DNA from: Larimichthys crocea
Taxonomy: Eukaryota > Chordata > Actinopteri > Sciaenidae
Direction of reading: 5' to 3'
DNA length: 64,000 nucleotides
NCBI RefSeq assembly: GCF_000972845.2
Contig: NC_040028.1
Span: forward strand, 11,168,038-11,232,037
Position 1 is the first letter of the stretch; each line of letters begins with the position of its first letter. Made by a program: the position numbers and the translations under genes. The notes under the pieces are model-generated. The model saw only the letters and a list, made by a program, of their open reading frames with translations. It was not told the origin of the DNA and did no database searches. This document shows, piece by piece, positions 22,385 through 34,743 of this stretch.

Positions 22385-23379
22385 ATTGTAATCTTTGAAT
22401 TTAGGAAGGATATGAAGTTATTACGAGAAAAGAATTGCTGAAATTTAAGTGAAGTTATTGTCATTGTCTTGGATTTTGTCAAGTCAAGTCTGAAGTCACC
22501 ACATTTATTAGTGGAGTCTGACTCTAGTCCACAAACTGCTGCGTCCTAAATGACCAAAAAGTTGAATCAACACCCCTACCAAAACGTTTGCTTCAGCTCG
22601 GTGTACCTTTATAAACTAACGCTTTAGGTTCAGAGGTGAGATGAAGCGGCGATCAGTGTCACACATTCGCCCGTGTGCTCTCTGTGAAATGTGTCACTGT
22701 AGCTCTCAGCCGCCATCTGACACAAATCAGAGGCGATCATTCATCCGTCTTTCATGACGCCTTGATGTCACAACAGTGTTACGGTTGGGCTGCTTTTCAC
22801 TTCTGTCCCACATACTTTGACAGTCAGTGGAAAGAGCTGCATGCTTAAGCGGCGCGATGCCGCCGACTGTCATGGCAGCACAGCAGCATTGTGTTGCAGC
22901 CCTCATTGTGCTGAGTGCGACATTTCCAGTAAGTGTCCACGTGGGTCACTAATGGCTTCGCTTCTCGTGTAACTGCTGCCCCGTACGTGGTGCAGTTACA
23001 GGTCACGCTTGGCGCCAATCAGCCAAATGTAGTCCCCCACTGACAACGTGTTGAAGGTTACACCTCTCAGGTGTTCTTTGTGCTCTTAACTACAAAGACA
23101 CGCAACATGAGGTCTACAGCATATGTGAGCAACTATAAACCGGGCCAGTTTTTGTCTTTTCACGCTTGTTTTTCTTTTAATTCAACCCAAGCTCTGCTGA
23201 CAACAACGACTGAGCAGACTGTTTCAAATTTTCACAACAGTTTACATTAGGCGTGGCTGTTCATTTAAGCGGAAACTACAACATCCTTTTCATATCAAAG
23301 AGAGCTGAAGCACAGGAATTTCTTCCTCTATGCATTTCATTAGAAGCGCATATCATATGAGTTTGGCACTACTCTGTGT
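22385..23379. other. Intergenic, nothing recognised
   Basis: The composition is mixed and unique-looking, with a somewhat CpG-richer patch at about 22620-23000. No exon structure is visible. Confidence 0.4.
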
Positions 23380-23384
23380 TGAAC

Positions 23385-23660
23385 CAAAATAATTAGTCTG
23401 TTAATTGATGAGTTGATCGACATAAAATGAATTGGCAAAGATTCCGATAATCGATTAATCAAGCAAATATGGCAAATATTATATAAAGATTTGCTGTTTT
23501 TCCGCATTTTATATTATTTTAAATGTAATATCATTGGTAAAACAAAACATTCGAAGTGTTGATTTTCCAGCTTTGTGTTGACAGTTCATTGGCTAAACAA
23601 TGAAGAAAACCATTAATACAAACAATTATTGATGGATTGTGTTTTTTTTTAAAGTAAGTA
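23385..23660. repeat. Decayed 'attaatcgatt' repeat copy
   Basis: The phrases 'gataatcgattaatcaag' (about 23447) and 'attattgatgg' (about 23624), with a middle of ATTTAAA-rich DNA, fit the common teleost repeat whose ends read 'gattaatcgatta'. A shorter piece occurs in pfkl intron 2 (58770-58920) and a likely one at 35360-35780. Confidence 0.45.
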
Positions 23661-23984
23661 AGAATTTTACTTGTTTACAAATCACATGCAAAGTTTCTGG
23701 ATGACTTTAAAACCTTAAGTTTGACATTGTGGAAGTTACTGTCTTGTTTTTTCGGAGCCAGAAGTGAACATATTTGAGACATGAAGCTGGTGGGTGACGT
23801 GCTGTGATTTGGGCTGCACTTGTTTTCAAGCAAGAAAAATGTTTGGTCACAAATGTTCTCGCATTTCAGCTAAAACAGTATGCTAAAATATGTTTGTTAA
23901 AATATTCGAGGAGAGAAATAATCAATGCAGTAAAAGAATCATGATTCACATTCGATCAGTTCGTAGTTTGATCTGAGTTTTGTG

Positions 23985-24260
23985 AGCCCAATTTGTTGCG
24001 AACTACTTTGTCAATCACAAGGTTGCAACACCCTCAAGAACAATCTTACTCTAAATAGGATCATCATTTACAAAATGAACATCATGCTGTATGGAAGAAG
24101 ACTTGCAACTAGGGATTTAGATCATAAGCACATGAGGAAACTGTTTACTGACGTAAAAAATCAATAGGGGAAGTAGGGTCATTTCCCCGTAGGAATCTAT
24201 ACAATCAGACCTTATTGCTGTAGCCAATGGAGCTGCCTCCTGCAGGCCATTAGAAACAAG
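23985..24260. repeat. Dispersed repeat copy ('gaacatcatgctgtat')
   Basis: The segment includes 'tgtcaatcacaaggttg', 'aaatgaacatcatgctgtat', 'aagaagacttgcaac' and 'ccaatggagctgcctcctgc'. I recognise the order from memory as a widespread fish repeat. Its far end ('cttccacattagcttcattt') appears at about 56057. Confidence 0.55.
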
Positions 24261-24339
24261 CATAACAATATTAAATATAGCCTTTTGCTCTATGCCATGG
24301 TGTCCAAAAACTATGAAATAAACATCTATGAACAACACG

Positions 24340-24490
24340 CAACATACTCCTTTATTCCTACATATATGGGCACTGTAGTTTATTTTAGCTCAGCCCTACA
24401 TACACCATCCTAGTGCTGGAAATACTCCGTAGCATACCAAATGTGTATTAAACCGTGACTGGAAATAGTCTCCAGCAAATGCACTATTAT
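24340..24490. repeat. Dispersed repeat copy A, partner at 42.73 kb
   Basis: The run 'actgtagtttattttag', 'catacaccat', 'aaatgtgtattaa' and 'gaaatagtctccagcaaatgca' is matched in the same order at 42731-42846. The two are roughly 80 percent alike by eye. Confidence 0.65.
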
Positions 24491-25850
24491 TACTTCGGTT
24501 TGAGTAATGCTTTATAAAAACTACAGGGCCCAGCTGTTTTATTACTGAGCTTTTAGAAATTACACGATATATTTTGTCGAGATTAAAATGTTCCTCCTTG
24601 ACCTTTTGAAGCAGTTGTCAATAAACAGTCTTATCACAGAGTCCATTTTTATTCTCGAGCTTGCAATCGTATCACTCGACCTTCATCAGTAGCAAGTTTA
24701 CACAGATGGCATGACGTTTGGATTTCATTTTTTCCAAACACTAGAAATGTCACAGACAGGATAAGGAAGGACCGATTTTTTTCTATGGGATTTCTTGACA
24801 AAAGAAAAATATATAATGTCACTAGTCTTATCCTTTAAGTGGTTCAATTCTCAAATCCCCTCTTCTTGAAAAAGTGGGTCACCCCGGTGATGCTGTTGCA
24901 TGGCAACACAGTGTTTGTCCAGAGAGGCAAGACTACCTGCGCATCTGAGCTATCGAGTGCCACGTCGAGCAGAGCGTCATCAGAGAAGCGTAGAAACTGG
25001 AGGGCGGTGCTGATGCTGGCGTAGAGACAGGAAGCTGTATTTATGTAATTGACATGTGTAGCAACCCAGTGCAGCTGGTCTGGTCTCTCTAATCCCGGCT
25101 CCCGAAGACTCGGCTTGTTTGTTTGTGGTCACATTTTTATTGCAGTCTCTCCATAAACTCAAGATGTAATGTTTTCATGTGTCATCAGTGGTAAAGACCC
25201 CGTTATACAACCGTCAGGTGTTGTGCTGGCTGAACGCTGATTTAAAAGTCGATATGTTTGATCTCGTCTACATTAGATACTCCCATGCACCCTCACAGGT
25301 GTTTCCAGTTTTGGTTGATTAGACCACTGATATCTCATCACTCTCATGTTAGCTTTGATGCTATTATTAAGGCAGGGTTAACCAGAATAACACATAAAGG
25401 CTAAAGGCCTCTAACTCTACCTGTTTTTAGTTATAATTGACATTTTTATGCATTAAAACAAAAAATAAATTACCATGAATTGTGTAGTTGTGTAGCCACA
25501 TTTAGAATCAGTGTTCAGCGTTTTCCATCGGAGGCAGCATCCAAGTAACTAGGTGTCAGTGTGACAAAATCACTTAGCTGATTGACTAATAGACCTTTTT
25601 CACAGCAGCCTTATTGACGTGATACTAATGAAGGTTGAGCTCAAACAGAGTTAGGCTGCTGCCGTGGTGTATGTCGGCTCACTGTAAAGGGACTGAACCT
25701 TAATTAGTGTCATTGGAAACACCTGTGTTGACCCTACTATCTTCATGTCAAAATGAAAAACATATATCGCATAACTGGGGTTTAGATTGTTGGTTGAAGA
25801 AGATACTTAGAAATAATTTTTTCACTTAAGTTGCTACACATGGAGAGATA
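24491..25850. other. Intergenic, nothing recognised
   Basis: Mixed sequence without exon-like signals that hold up. A segment at about 25590-25640 ('cctttttcacagcagcc') hints at another dispersed repeat. Confidence 0.4.
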
Positions 25851-25854
25851 GTGT

Positions 25855-26040
25855 AGTGATGGGCAGCCAAGTAGCAGCACACTGGGAGCAGTTACCGGTC
25901 CAGCAGTGCCCAGGAGGTGAATTGGCACCTCTCCAGCTACCAGTCCATCCTCCATACTTTAGTCCATGCTTGACTTGAATTGGCCAAGCTCTGGTTCCCA
26001 AGCCAAATCCCTTCAGACTGAGCTACTGGAACAAGATCTT
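25855..26040 (-). mobile_element. tRNA-derived SINE, minus strand
   Basis: Read on the minus strand, the element starts 'cagtagctcagtctgaaggg', an A-box region. It then has a degenerate B box ('ccaattcaagtc') and a body 'gactggtagctggagaggtg' and 'ctgctgggc'-like sequence. I know this order from a common teleost SINE. It is more decayed than the two at 21 kb and no target duplication stands out. Confidence 0.65.
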
Positions 26041-29000
26041 TGAAGACATAATCTTTGACTGTGTGAAATTGTAAAGGGCATTCCTCTTAGATTTGAGTCA
26101 TTTTATGGATTAAATGATTCAATAATTTATTAAAAATTCAAATTATTTGTTTGTTACATTCCTTCAGGCAACACAGCAAAACAAATTACAACCACTGTAT
26201 CATAAAATCGTGCTGTTTGTCTCAAAATTAAAGTGGGTCATTATCTATTTTAGAAGAAAATTTAAATATAATGTAGCCTATAGTATAGTGTTTTGAATGT
26301 CCACGGTTTGCATGTTCACCAGCTGTTGAATATAGTCACATAAGCCATTGAATAGCGGTTGAGTGGAAAAAACCAAACAACAAACGTTGGGCTAAATGAG
26401 GGATCTCTACATGAAAGTCTTGCACCCTTTCCCTTCCTCCCCATGTCCTCCCTCAGGCCCTCGCCTCCCTTCCTTCCTTCCTTCTGACTGACATTTCTGT
26501 AATAACACTGTCTGAGCTCCACAGGCCCTCCTCCCTCAATCTCATCCTTAGCTTACTGTGCACCACACGCAGGGCCAACGGCAGCTTCTCACACCGGGAG
26601 CCTGCCTGGCACGCCTCACATCTATATCAGACCGCTAAATGCCAATAACGACAACTCAGCTTGATTAAGAAAGTAAGCATCTTCAATCTTCCGGGGGGGT
26701 TCCTCTGCTCTGCTGGCTCTCCTGGAGGCAGAGTTGCCGTTTGCCAAAGGGTTTATTGGACAGACACACTTGCGGACGCTCAGGCTGGTCAGCCTGTTTT
26801 AGGATTTGGATTCAGCTGAGAAGTGGGTTAAGCCCAACATCTCTTTATATTTGGGCAGGGGTATTACAGTAGTGACTGTGAGGGGTTTAGATTAACTCAG
26901 CATTGTTGAACCCTGAGTGTGCCTGGGCTTTGCTGCTAATATTATGCAGGCTTTACTTCCTGGAGTGATGGTGGGTGAATTCTGGAGATCTACAGTCATA
27001 TTTACAGTTTTTAAAGATTTAAATGTGGCCAAAACAATTCACAGGAGACCTGCTTTACATTTTATGAAATGCAGTTAACAAGAATTTTCTTTTCAACCAA
27101 CAATGGTGTGTGTGTGTGTGTGTGTGCTTTGGTTTGTGTGTATGTATGCACGTGGCTTTAAATGTACCTCTCTCTTGCGATGTGTCTGCTAGCTGAGCTT
27201 CTATAATTACCACAGCCTGCAGCGCCTCATGGGGAGCATATTAACACACACGAGTGGAGGAGCACATGCACAAGTCATACAGGCTGCATGTGTGTGTGTG
27301 TGGTTGCTTGAATGTGTTTTCAGTATCTCTGACCTCTGATGTGTGCATCTGTAGAATAATATATAAATAGAAAGGGATGCACTGTCACTCATAGAGCATA
27401 ATATAATGTGTTCCTATGGATCCATAAGTGATGCTTGTCTAACGCTACAGGGATAAAATCAATCAAGATGTGAGTGTGCAGCATGCGCCATGTGACCAAA
27501 ACAAAACGATAAACTACCATGAACTCAGCTAAAGACTTAATACCAAACTGACTTTTTAGAGTTGAGCATTTTCAAGGAAGAAATATCGCGATAATCTGTA
27601 AATCGTTTGAGTAACTAGTAATCAATCAATGCTAAGCATACCACCATTGGATGTTGGGGTGAATCAGGAGCACTTCTTTTCCAGCAAATTAGCTCTGTCT
27701 TTTTAATCCCATTGAGGATTCAACAATATATAATCTTATTAGGAGTAAATCTGCCTCCTGTGACTGTAGCTGACCAGGGTCGACCTACGCTACTGTATTG
27801 TAACATCTGTCGTAATGGTGCTACTTTGATAGCCTCATATTGTCTGAGGTGGTAGCGTGTAAAAAAGTTTGAGAAACACTTTATTTATGTCACTTATCAA
27901 GCAAAAATCGTCAACGTCCTCTGGTTTGATCTTCTCAAAAACACAGACTTTTACTGACTAGTTAATCGGTCTCCATCTAATCAGACCATATGTGACAAGT
28001 GGAATAAATAAATCTACCCAGTCTGACACTTTATTTCTTAAAAGTAGAGTTTTTGATTTGGTAATATTTTGTTTTTAACTAAATAATGTGGATTCTGTTA
28101 GAACTTTGATTTCAGGTTGTATTATAGCTGCACAACTTACATTTAGCTGACGCTTTAGAGGAGATAGATTTACCATGTTGAGTTGTTGGTGGTGCTTGGA
28201 GTGGAGGTGTTCTCTGAGCTGGGCACTGTTAACCAAAAGTTTGATTTGGCCTGAGTGTTCAAGTGCCAGAGCCAGGCCTTGTTTATTGGAGGAATCCAAC
28301 ATTTGGGAGGTAAGGCAAGGGTAAGGTGTTGGGAGTTATGTAGCATGTTGAGTTAGTTAAGGCCTGATTTTCCTCATGATGTCAAGTGCAAAGCGGCACA
28401 GCCGGGCAGCTGAGGGCTGTATACAGTATACAGTGCACACTTTATATACAGCTTGCGCTCTGCCCTGCAGTCTTTTCCTGTCTCTATACAGCTGTAACCT
28501 CACATATTCATCTAACAGCAAAATACACCCACAGCTAGTTGTAATCTCCGGCACACCGCCACTGCCTGCCACCCACTTCAGCCCCACAGTTTCCCATATC
28601 CTCCATCCACTTATGTGGAAGGAGGAGGTGAAGTGAACATGACATCCCAGCTTGTGTTCATTTCCACGCACTTCTGTAAATTCTCTTTAGTAAAATAATT
28701 AGAAGTAAGCAGGCTGGGGAGCCTTCATAACATTTTATGTTATCTAAGACAGGCTGCTGTGTTTTGCATTAAAGCTCTGCACGCAATCCCATAAATCACG
28801 CTCGGGATTACCAGGTGCAAACAGTTGTGTGTGTGGGGGTGTGGGGAGGAGGACTGCACAGGCTTTCTGTCTGCCACTTCTCATCTGTTTTCATCTCCTG
28901 CAATCTACTCTGAACTCACGATGAAGAGGGAAGCACTGATAGATGGATTGTTGTGGTGCGGGCTGAATCCTCGGGGAGTGTTGAACAGTCATTGTTATGT

Positions 29001-29969
29001 AATTTCCTCTCAGCGCCGATTGGTCAAGCTGTGGGTTGTTGGTGGGCTCAGCACGGTAATCTCACAAGCATTATCTGTCTCTCGGAGTCAGTGGTTGTCA
29101 TGTGCAGGATTCTCTCATCCATGCCTGCCTTTGTAAATCCGCCAGCCAGCCAGCCAGGCCGGCCTGTTTGTATCATCCATCAGTCAACAGGTTTGTGCAC
29201 AAATACTATTTTGTCCAGCATTTTATCCAGCTGGCTCGAGGCTAGAATGATTTATAAGATTGCATTTGGTCTTTAAACAGTGCTAACATAGTCACACTAA
29301 CCACAAGGAGTTTTTCTTTTTACATTTAGAAATAAAAAAAAACATGCACTAGCCCCCAAGAATGAATACATAACCACATGGATGTGAGTTGTATAGCCCT
29401 ACAGAGAACAGTACATTGAAATGCTCAGATGTCTTCCTTAGCAAATTTGAGGGCAAAACATCTATTGACAAGCGTCTGCTTTCTATCTCCCATTTGTTAA
29501 TAATTGATATTGTGATTTAAAAGCATCTTGACGACTCCAAGTGATGTGAATTCATGAGAGTCATAATCTGAGATGGAAGTTAACATGACATTCTCTGCTA
29601 ACTTGAATGAACCTGAATGTGAGACATGCCCTACTGAATGAAGGTCAACGTAGATTGATAAATGAACCTTAGTTTGATTTTAGTTTACTCTAAATCTTCT
29701 TCTAGAAGTCTCTGTCCTGTCTCTGTACAGCTGAAGACCGACTGTTGCTGTGCCGACAATAGACCTTGAGGCGAATCGCGGTGGCAGAGAAAGGCTTTTT
29801 ATTGACAGCTTAATTGCTTTGCACACCATTTGATTATCACATTGATTGTCTAAGAGGTTGTCTTAGAGGTTGCACACTGCAGTCACACAAGGTAGACATC
29901 TACACCGTACTCTAATGAAGTACATTTACTCAGTATTTTACTACTGTGTTTTTAAAGGCTGCGTTTTGC
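26041..29969. other. Intergenic with simple repeats
   Basis: About 3.9 kb without a supported gene. GT runs occur at about 27103-27126 and 27288-27302. Near 28120-28160 the phrase 'acatttagctgacgcttta' looks like the inverted tail of an L2-like element (compare 63460 in forward orientation). The ORFs at 28357-28671 and 28825-29276 have no recognisable product. Confidence 0.4.
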
Positions 29970-29979
29970 TGATTAGGAT

Positions 29980-30310
29980 TTTTTTCAAGGTCCAATGTCC
30001 CAGGTTTTAGGGGACTCTATTGAGGCAATATGACACAAATGTATTATATAATAAGCATAACTGTTTCCATTAGTGTGTGTAATCACCTGAAAACAAGAAT
30101 CATTATCTACTTTACAGTCAGCATTTTATATCTACAGGCACATTGAGTCCTCTTCTATGGAGTCCACCTTGTTGTACCACCATGTTCCTACAGTAGCCCA
30201 AAACAGACAAACCAAACAGAGGGCCTTTCCTTTGAAACAGGAGAGTGAGTGAAAGTCTAAATGCCACTAGATCCTACAGAATGGTCCGTTAACATTTGAA
30301 AGTTTTTAAC
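29980..30310 (-). repeat. MITE-like family copy, inverted orientation
   Basis: The copy starts 'aaggtccaatgtcccaggtt' and continues with 'gtgtaatcacctgaaaacaa' and 'acagtagcccaaaacagaca'. It is the reverse orientation of the nested element at 21.03 kb and of the copy at 56.1 kb. Confidence 0.6.
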
Positions 30311-32689
30311 ACCAAAACCCAAACTGTGCGTTTTTTTTACTACCTTAAAAATGTGTTTAAGCACAAGCAGTCGTACAAGGACTTGCCCACATGCCAGACA
30401 TTCATCTGCAACTCTCAGTACTTTACGCCTGGTTGCTCATATCTCCAAAATCTTAACTTTTATAGAAACTACTAAAAAATAAAACAGCCTTGTTTTAAGT
30501 CAATAACACAAGATTTTAGACAGTAAGAGCAAATTTTATTGCTACCAGTCAAAATGACCCTAAAGAGCCCCAAAATAAAAGATCCAAGAAAAATATCTAT
30601 CATCAGAATTTTTAATGGACGCAGTACAACAGACACATACCTGAACATGTCAACACACTGCAAGACCGAGCAGACGTCCGCGGAGGTTTTTATTTATTCG
30701 TCTGTAATCATAGATGTGTATGCGTGAGAGCCAGCGTGTCTGTACCTGGCCACTGCACGCGATGGCAGATTGTAAAGGTAAACCACTGTAAGCTGCGATG
30801 GTGCTTTTTCTCTTATTAATGCGGGGGACACAGGAGCTGTCAGTGCTGTTGTTCCGCTGCTGGTGAAATAGTAATGAGTGTGTATAACAGAGCTGAGCCA
30901 GTGTGGTTTACAGCTCTGTTGCACTCAGAGGCGAAGGCCAGGGCACATGGAGCACTGACTGGCTGTACATCATGTCTGTGTGGCGGTGATGGAGACAGTA
31001 CAAGAGGTTTCTGGTCACCGCTGGAATAAAGCTAATTGAGAGACCGAGGTCAGATTCTTTTTCCCTCTTTGGCTTGGAAATGTCTAGAGTTTATAAACCT
31101 ATTATGGATTCAACATAGATTATGTTTCATGGACACGTAGTGGATCTAACTCTGGTTTCAGCTTCTTACAGGAGAAGAATAACTTATTTTCCCATTTCTC
31201 TGTTTTGTCTTGGTCGGGCAGCAACAACAAGAAACAGTAGTGTTCAAGGCCATTTGTGATAAAGACAGGTGAAGCTGTCTGCCTGTGATATTAAATTCAA
31301 AATGTATTTATTTATATAGCCCCTTTCATGCAAACATGCAACCCAAATGACTTCACAGAGCAAATAAAAACAGAAATAGACAACTAATAATAGAATCCAG
31401 CAGAACAGATAATACAATAATAATAAATAATAAAATGAAACCATACAATTAGAACATTTTATAATAAACAAAAGCCAGAAAAAAGTAAGAAAAATGAAAA
31501 AGAAGTTTAAGAACAGTTGCATAAAAACAATGAAACCAATAAAATGTTAAAAGTAAATTAAAACCTATGAGGTGAGTAAACACAGGGGATAAATTCATTT
31601 ATAATATTAATATTGTTAGTTAGACAAAACAAATGAGCAGCTACTGATCATTAGAGACTTCTGTCACTTCTGTGGGAAGCAGTGATATGCCGCAGGGCGT
31701 AGCATCGACCTGCATGCTGCAAATTAACACAGTTTGAAACGAACCAGGGCACAGAACAGCATCACCTCAAGTAATCAGGCGGGTGGCTTGTCCATGTAAT
31801 TCCAGCAAAGTAAATATCGCAGATGGTCGGCTCAGCAGAGGTGTGTTTGGAAGAGCCTCAGAGGCCATGAGTGTTTTTGTTTTCACATGATGACAAAATA
31901 ACTATAATCTTAGCTAAATTACTTCTTCTTTTATTTTTCTGAATGGAACATCATTTATTTATCATGAAAGGAAGATTCTACCCGAGGAAGTGGCAATCAA
32001 AGTAGAAAACAAATAAGCTCAGATTTTAGCTCTAATTAAAGTTCAAATATTTGTAGCAAAATTGAAGGATGGAGAAAATACAAAGAGAGAATGACATGAA
32101 ATTTTAAAGTTAAAGCCAGCTCTCGTATAACCACGGCTCACTATAACGTACGTTGGCTTCTGCTATTCATGCATTATTTGTTTGATAAATAGATAGTCCT
32201 CACATATCAGCACCACTTTGATGAGTAAAAGTAAAGGCAGCAATCAATATTCGTTAAAAGCATCACCACTAGAGTAGCCTTTTAAAAAATTTAGTTGAGT
32301 ATTTAGTGGAACACTGGAAAGCCTCTTTAGCTTCAGAGTAGCTAATTTTAAAACCAACACTTACAATGCTGGAACTGAAAATACCACAACATACTGATAA
32401 ACATGTTATATCACTGAGGAACCGAGGAAACAAAACCATGTCATGATGCCGTGATGAGACAGGTAACTTTGTTGGCAGAGTTTTAACACGCTTTTCACAG
32501 GAAAGCAATAATTGGCACCGTGGTCTTATCCAGATGAAAGCTGACAAGTTGAAGACAGCATACTTCCTGTGTGGTTTTTAGTGGAAGCACAGAGCATCCT
32601 TTGGCCATGTCTCACGAAATCCTAAACTGAATTTGCTGTAGTGGCTTTAAGATTGATCTTAGGACAGGGGTTAAACACAAAACAAACTA
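30311..32689. other. Intergenic with one short repeat
   Basis: A stretch at about 31296-31370 ('tatttatttatatagcccct ... gacttcacagagcaaataaaa') matches a short fish repeat that I know from memory. The rest is AT-rich with no gene. Confidence 0.4.
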
Positions 32690-33415
32690 AAATATGGCAC
32701 AAATGTAATATAGAATAAGCATAACTATTAGGGTATAATACCTGAAAACAAGAATAATTATGTTTACTTTACTTTATAATTAACATTGATACCTACAGAC
32801 CGAGCTGCAACCTCCGGTGTTGAGAAATGAAGCCAGTGCGGAAGTGCTAAAAACTGTCCTTGAGCAGACGCTTGAGGCTGGCTGCAGAAGTGAGTCAATT
32901 TCCATAACCGCCCGTTTTAAAATGTCCAACTTCACAGCAGAAATAAACATGTTGACAGTCTGGTTCAGACAACGGCTTTGGTCTCTATAGCTAATTTCCC
33001 TTCACCTGTTCAGATGATATTAAGGCGTGCATAATTAACAGTGACTGATTGACAGGTAAGTGTTGTTACAGATGGCTTATTAGAGCACCCAGGTGTCATT
33101 CAGACTGCTTCAGGTCTGCCGATGATCCATGTGTTAGCTGATATTTAGATTAACAGCGAGGCGGAAGAAGCAGTACATCCAGCATGGGGGTACTAGCGCT
33201 TTGGAAACCTATGGATGCCATCACCTATGCTCCGTCCATTCTTAATACTGTCATTGCTACAGACACATCGATTTCTCTTCTACAGAGTCCACCACGTTGT
33301 TGCTACAGTAGCCCAGAACAGACAAAACAAACAGAGGGTCTTTCTTTTAAAGTGGTTACAATCCCCAAAATGCCTCTAGATGCCACTAAATCCTACAGTC
33401 TGGTCAACAGGTGAA
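32690..33415 (-). repeat. MITE-like family copy interrupted by other repeat DNA
   Basis: The first part (32690-32800: 'tatggcacaaatgtaatata', 'acctgaaaacaagaataatt') and the last part (33255-33410: 'acagtagcccagaacagaca') are successive halves of the same element. About 450 bases lie between them, opening 'caacctccggtgttgagaaa', which resembles the end of the repeat at 56.05 kb. An insertion into an older copy is the simplest reading. Confidence 0.5.
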
Positions 33416-34386
33416 ACAAATCAAGTTGACAGAAAGGGGAGAACTACAAAATAAAAACAGGATATACAAAACAAACTCTGTATTTTTTAAATAAGAATAC
33501 TCAGTTAAGGGCGTGTGTGTGTCTTGACTTGTTTTGGTAATACAACGTGGCTGTTGCTTGTTTCCACGTGAGCTCACAAGCTCGTTATCTGCTGACCTTT
33601 GGAATTCCGGCTATAGAGCAGAGCTCGATGTTCTCGCTAGGCAAACAGCTCAGGTATTTGAATCCCATGTTTCTATGGATATCTAATGTCATTCTCTCTC
33701 TTTGCCAATATTCAACTAGAGCTGTATATTTGGGAATCCCCCACCCCGCCACCCCCCGCTGTGTTTTTGTGTGTACAGTGTTTGCAGGAGTGTGTCTTTC
33801 GGCAACATGACAGGAATAACAAGTTCGCTTTACACCCACTCTTCGGTGCCAAGAAGAATGCTTGACTTTGTGATAATTTTGGACTTTGCATCACAAAGGT
33901 GTAGTTTGAACAAATCCAACAATCAAGCCAACACACTCACCATTCCCTAATGTCAGCCCCATTAGAGCCAGCATCCTTGGCCATCTGCACCGTGACTCAT
34001 TTGACTGTCATTTCACGCCATTTATAGGCTGTGTTTGGAAGTCTCCCCCTCAGCCTCGCCCCGGGATACCAGACCTCCTCCTCCTCCTCCTCTGGCTGGG
34101 GTGTGGCTTGAGGATGGAGATTGGACAATGCTGCTCCCAATCTCCCAACCCCCCACCCGTCGTGCATCATTACATTCCTACTACCACCCCTCTCCACCCC
34201 AATCATCATCTTCCCCAGAGGTTTAGGCCTTTTAACAAGAGGATGGGGTGGGGCATCTATTTCCTGAGCTTTTCCTTTCACCCACAGGCCCTCCCTCTCA
34301 ATCAGTCTTTTTTTGATATACCCCCTCTGGTCACAGTCAGTCTCAATCTCTGACAGTACCGCTCACAAAACTCACAAACATACACT

Positions 34387-34421
<35 letters not shown>

Positions 34422-34672
34422 CACCACCATGACCTCCCTCCGTCCCTCTGAGTTATGCCTGCTATTTCTCTCCAGGCTGTTGATTATCCGGTGACTCAAT
34501 CTTTCAGTCGATTTCTTAACGTCACTTTGAAAATGTTGCAGATGACAATACCTCTGTTGAGCATTATATTATCAATCCCTCTTTTAATTTGTGCCAGCCC
34601 TCGTTCTGTGCAGAGTTTAATGTGTGATGAAATATAAACCCTTATCTCTGTTCTCTCTCTCTCTCCGTGCAG
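33416..34672. other. Intergenic DNA with a (CAGA)n array
   Basis: A CAGA array of about nine units lies at 34389-34424. Purine- and pyrimidine-biased patches lie at 34060-34210. No coding unit is supported. Confidence 0.5.
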
Positions 34673-34743
34673 GTGAGAAACAAGACGGAGCCAAACCCGA
34701 GCCCACATCAAAAGCTGTGAAATGCTCAGAAACCACCTGCGAG
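34673..34743 (+). other. Isolated exon-like segment, 71 nt
   Basis: A long CT tract ending 'ctctctccgtgcag' forms a strong acceptor, and 'gaggtcagta' a plausible donor. The open frame between them gives GEKQDGAKPEPTSKAVKCSE plus four more residues, with no low-complexity bias. The phases are 1 at the start and 0 at the end. I do not recognise the protein, and I cannot find partner exons nearby. It may be an upstream or alternative exon of map3k13, an exon of an unrecognised gene, or chance. Confidence 0.3.
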
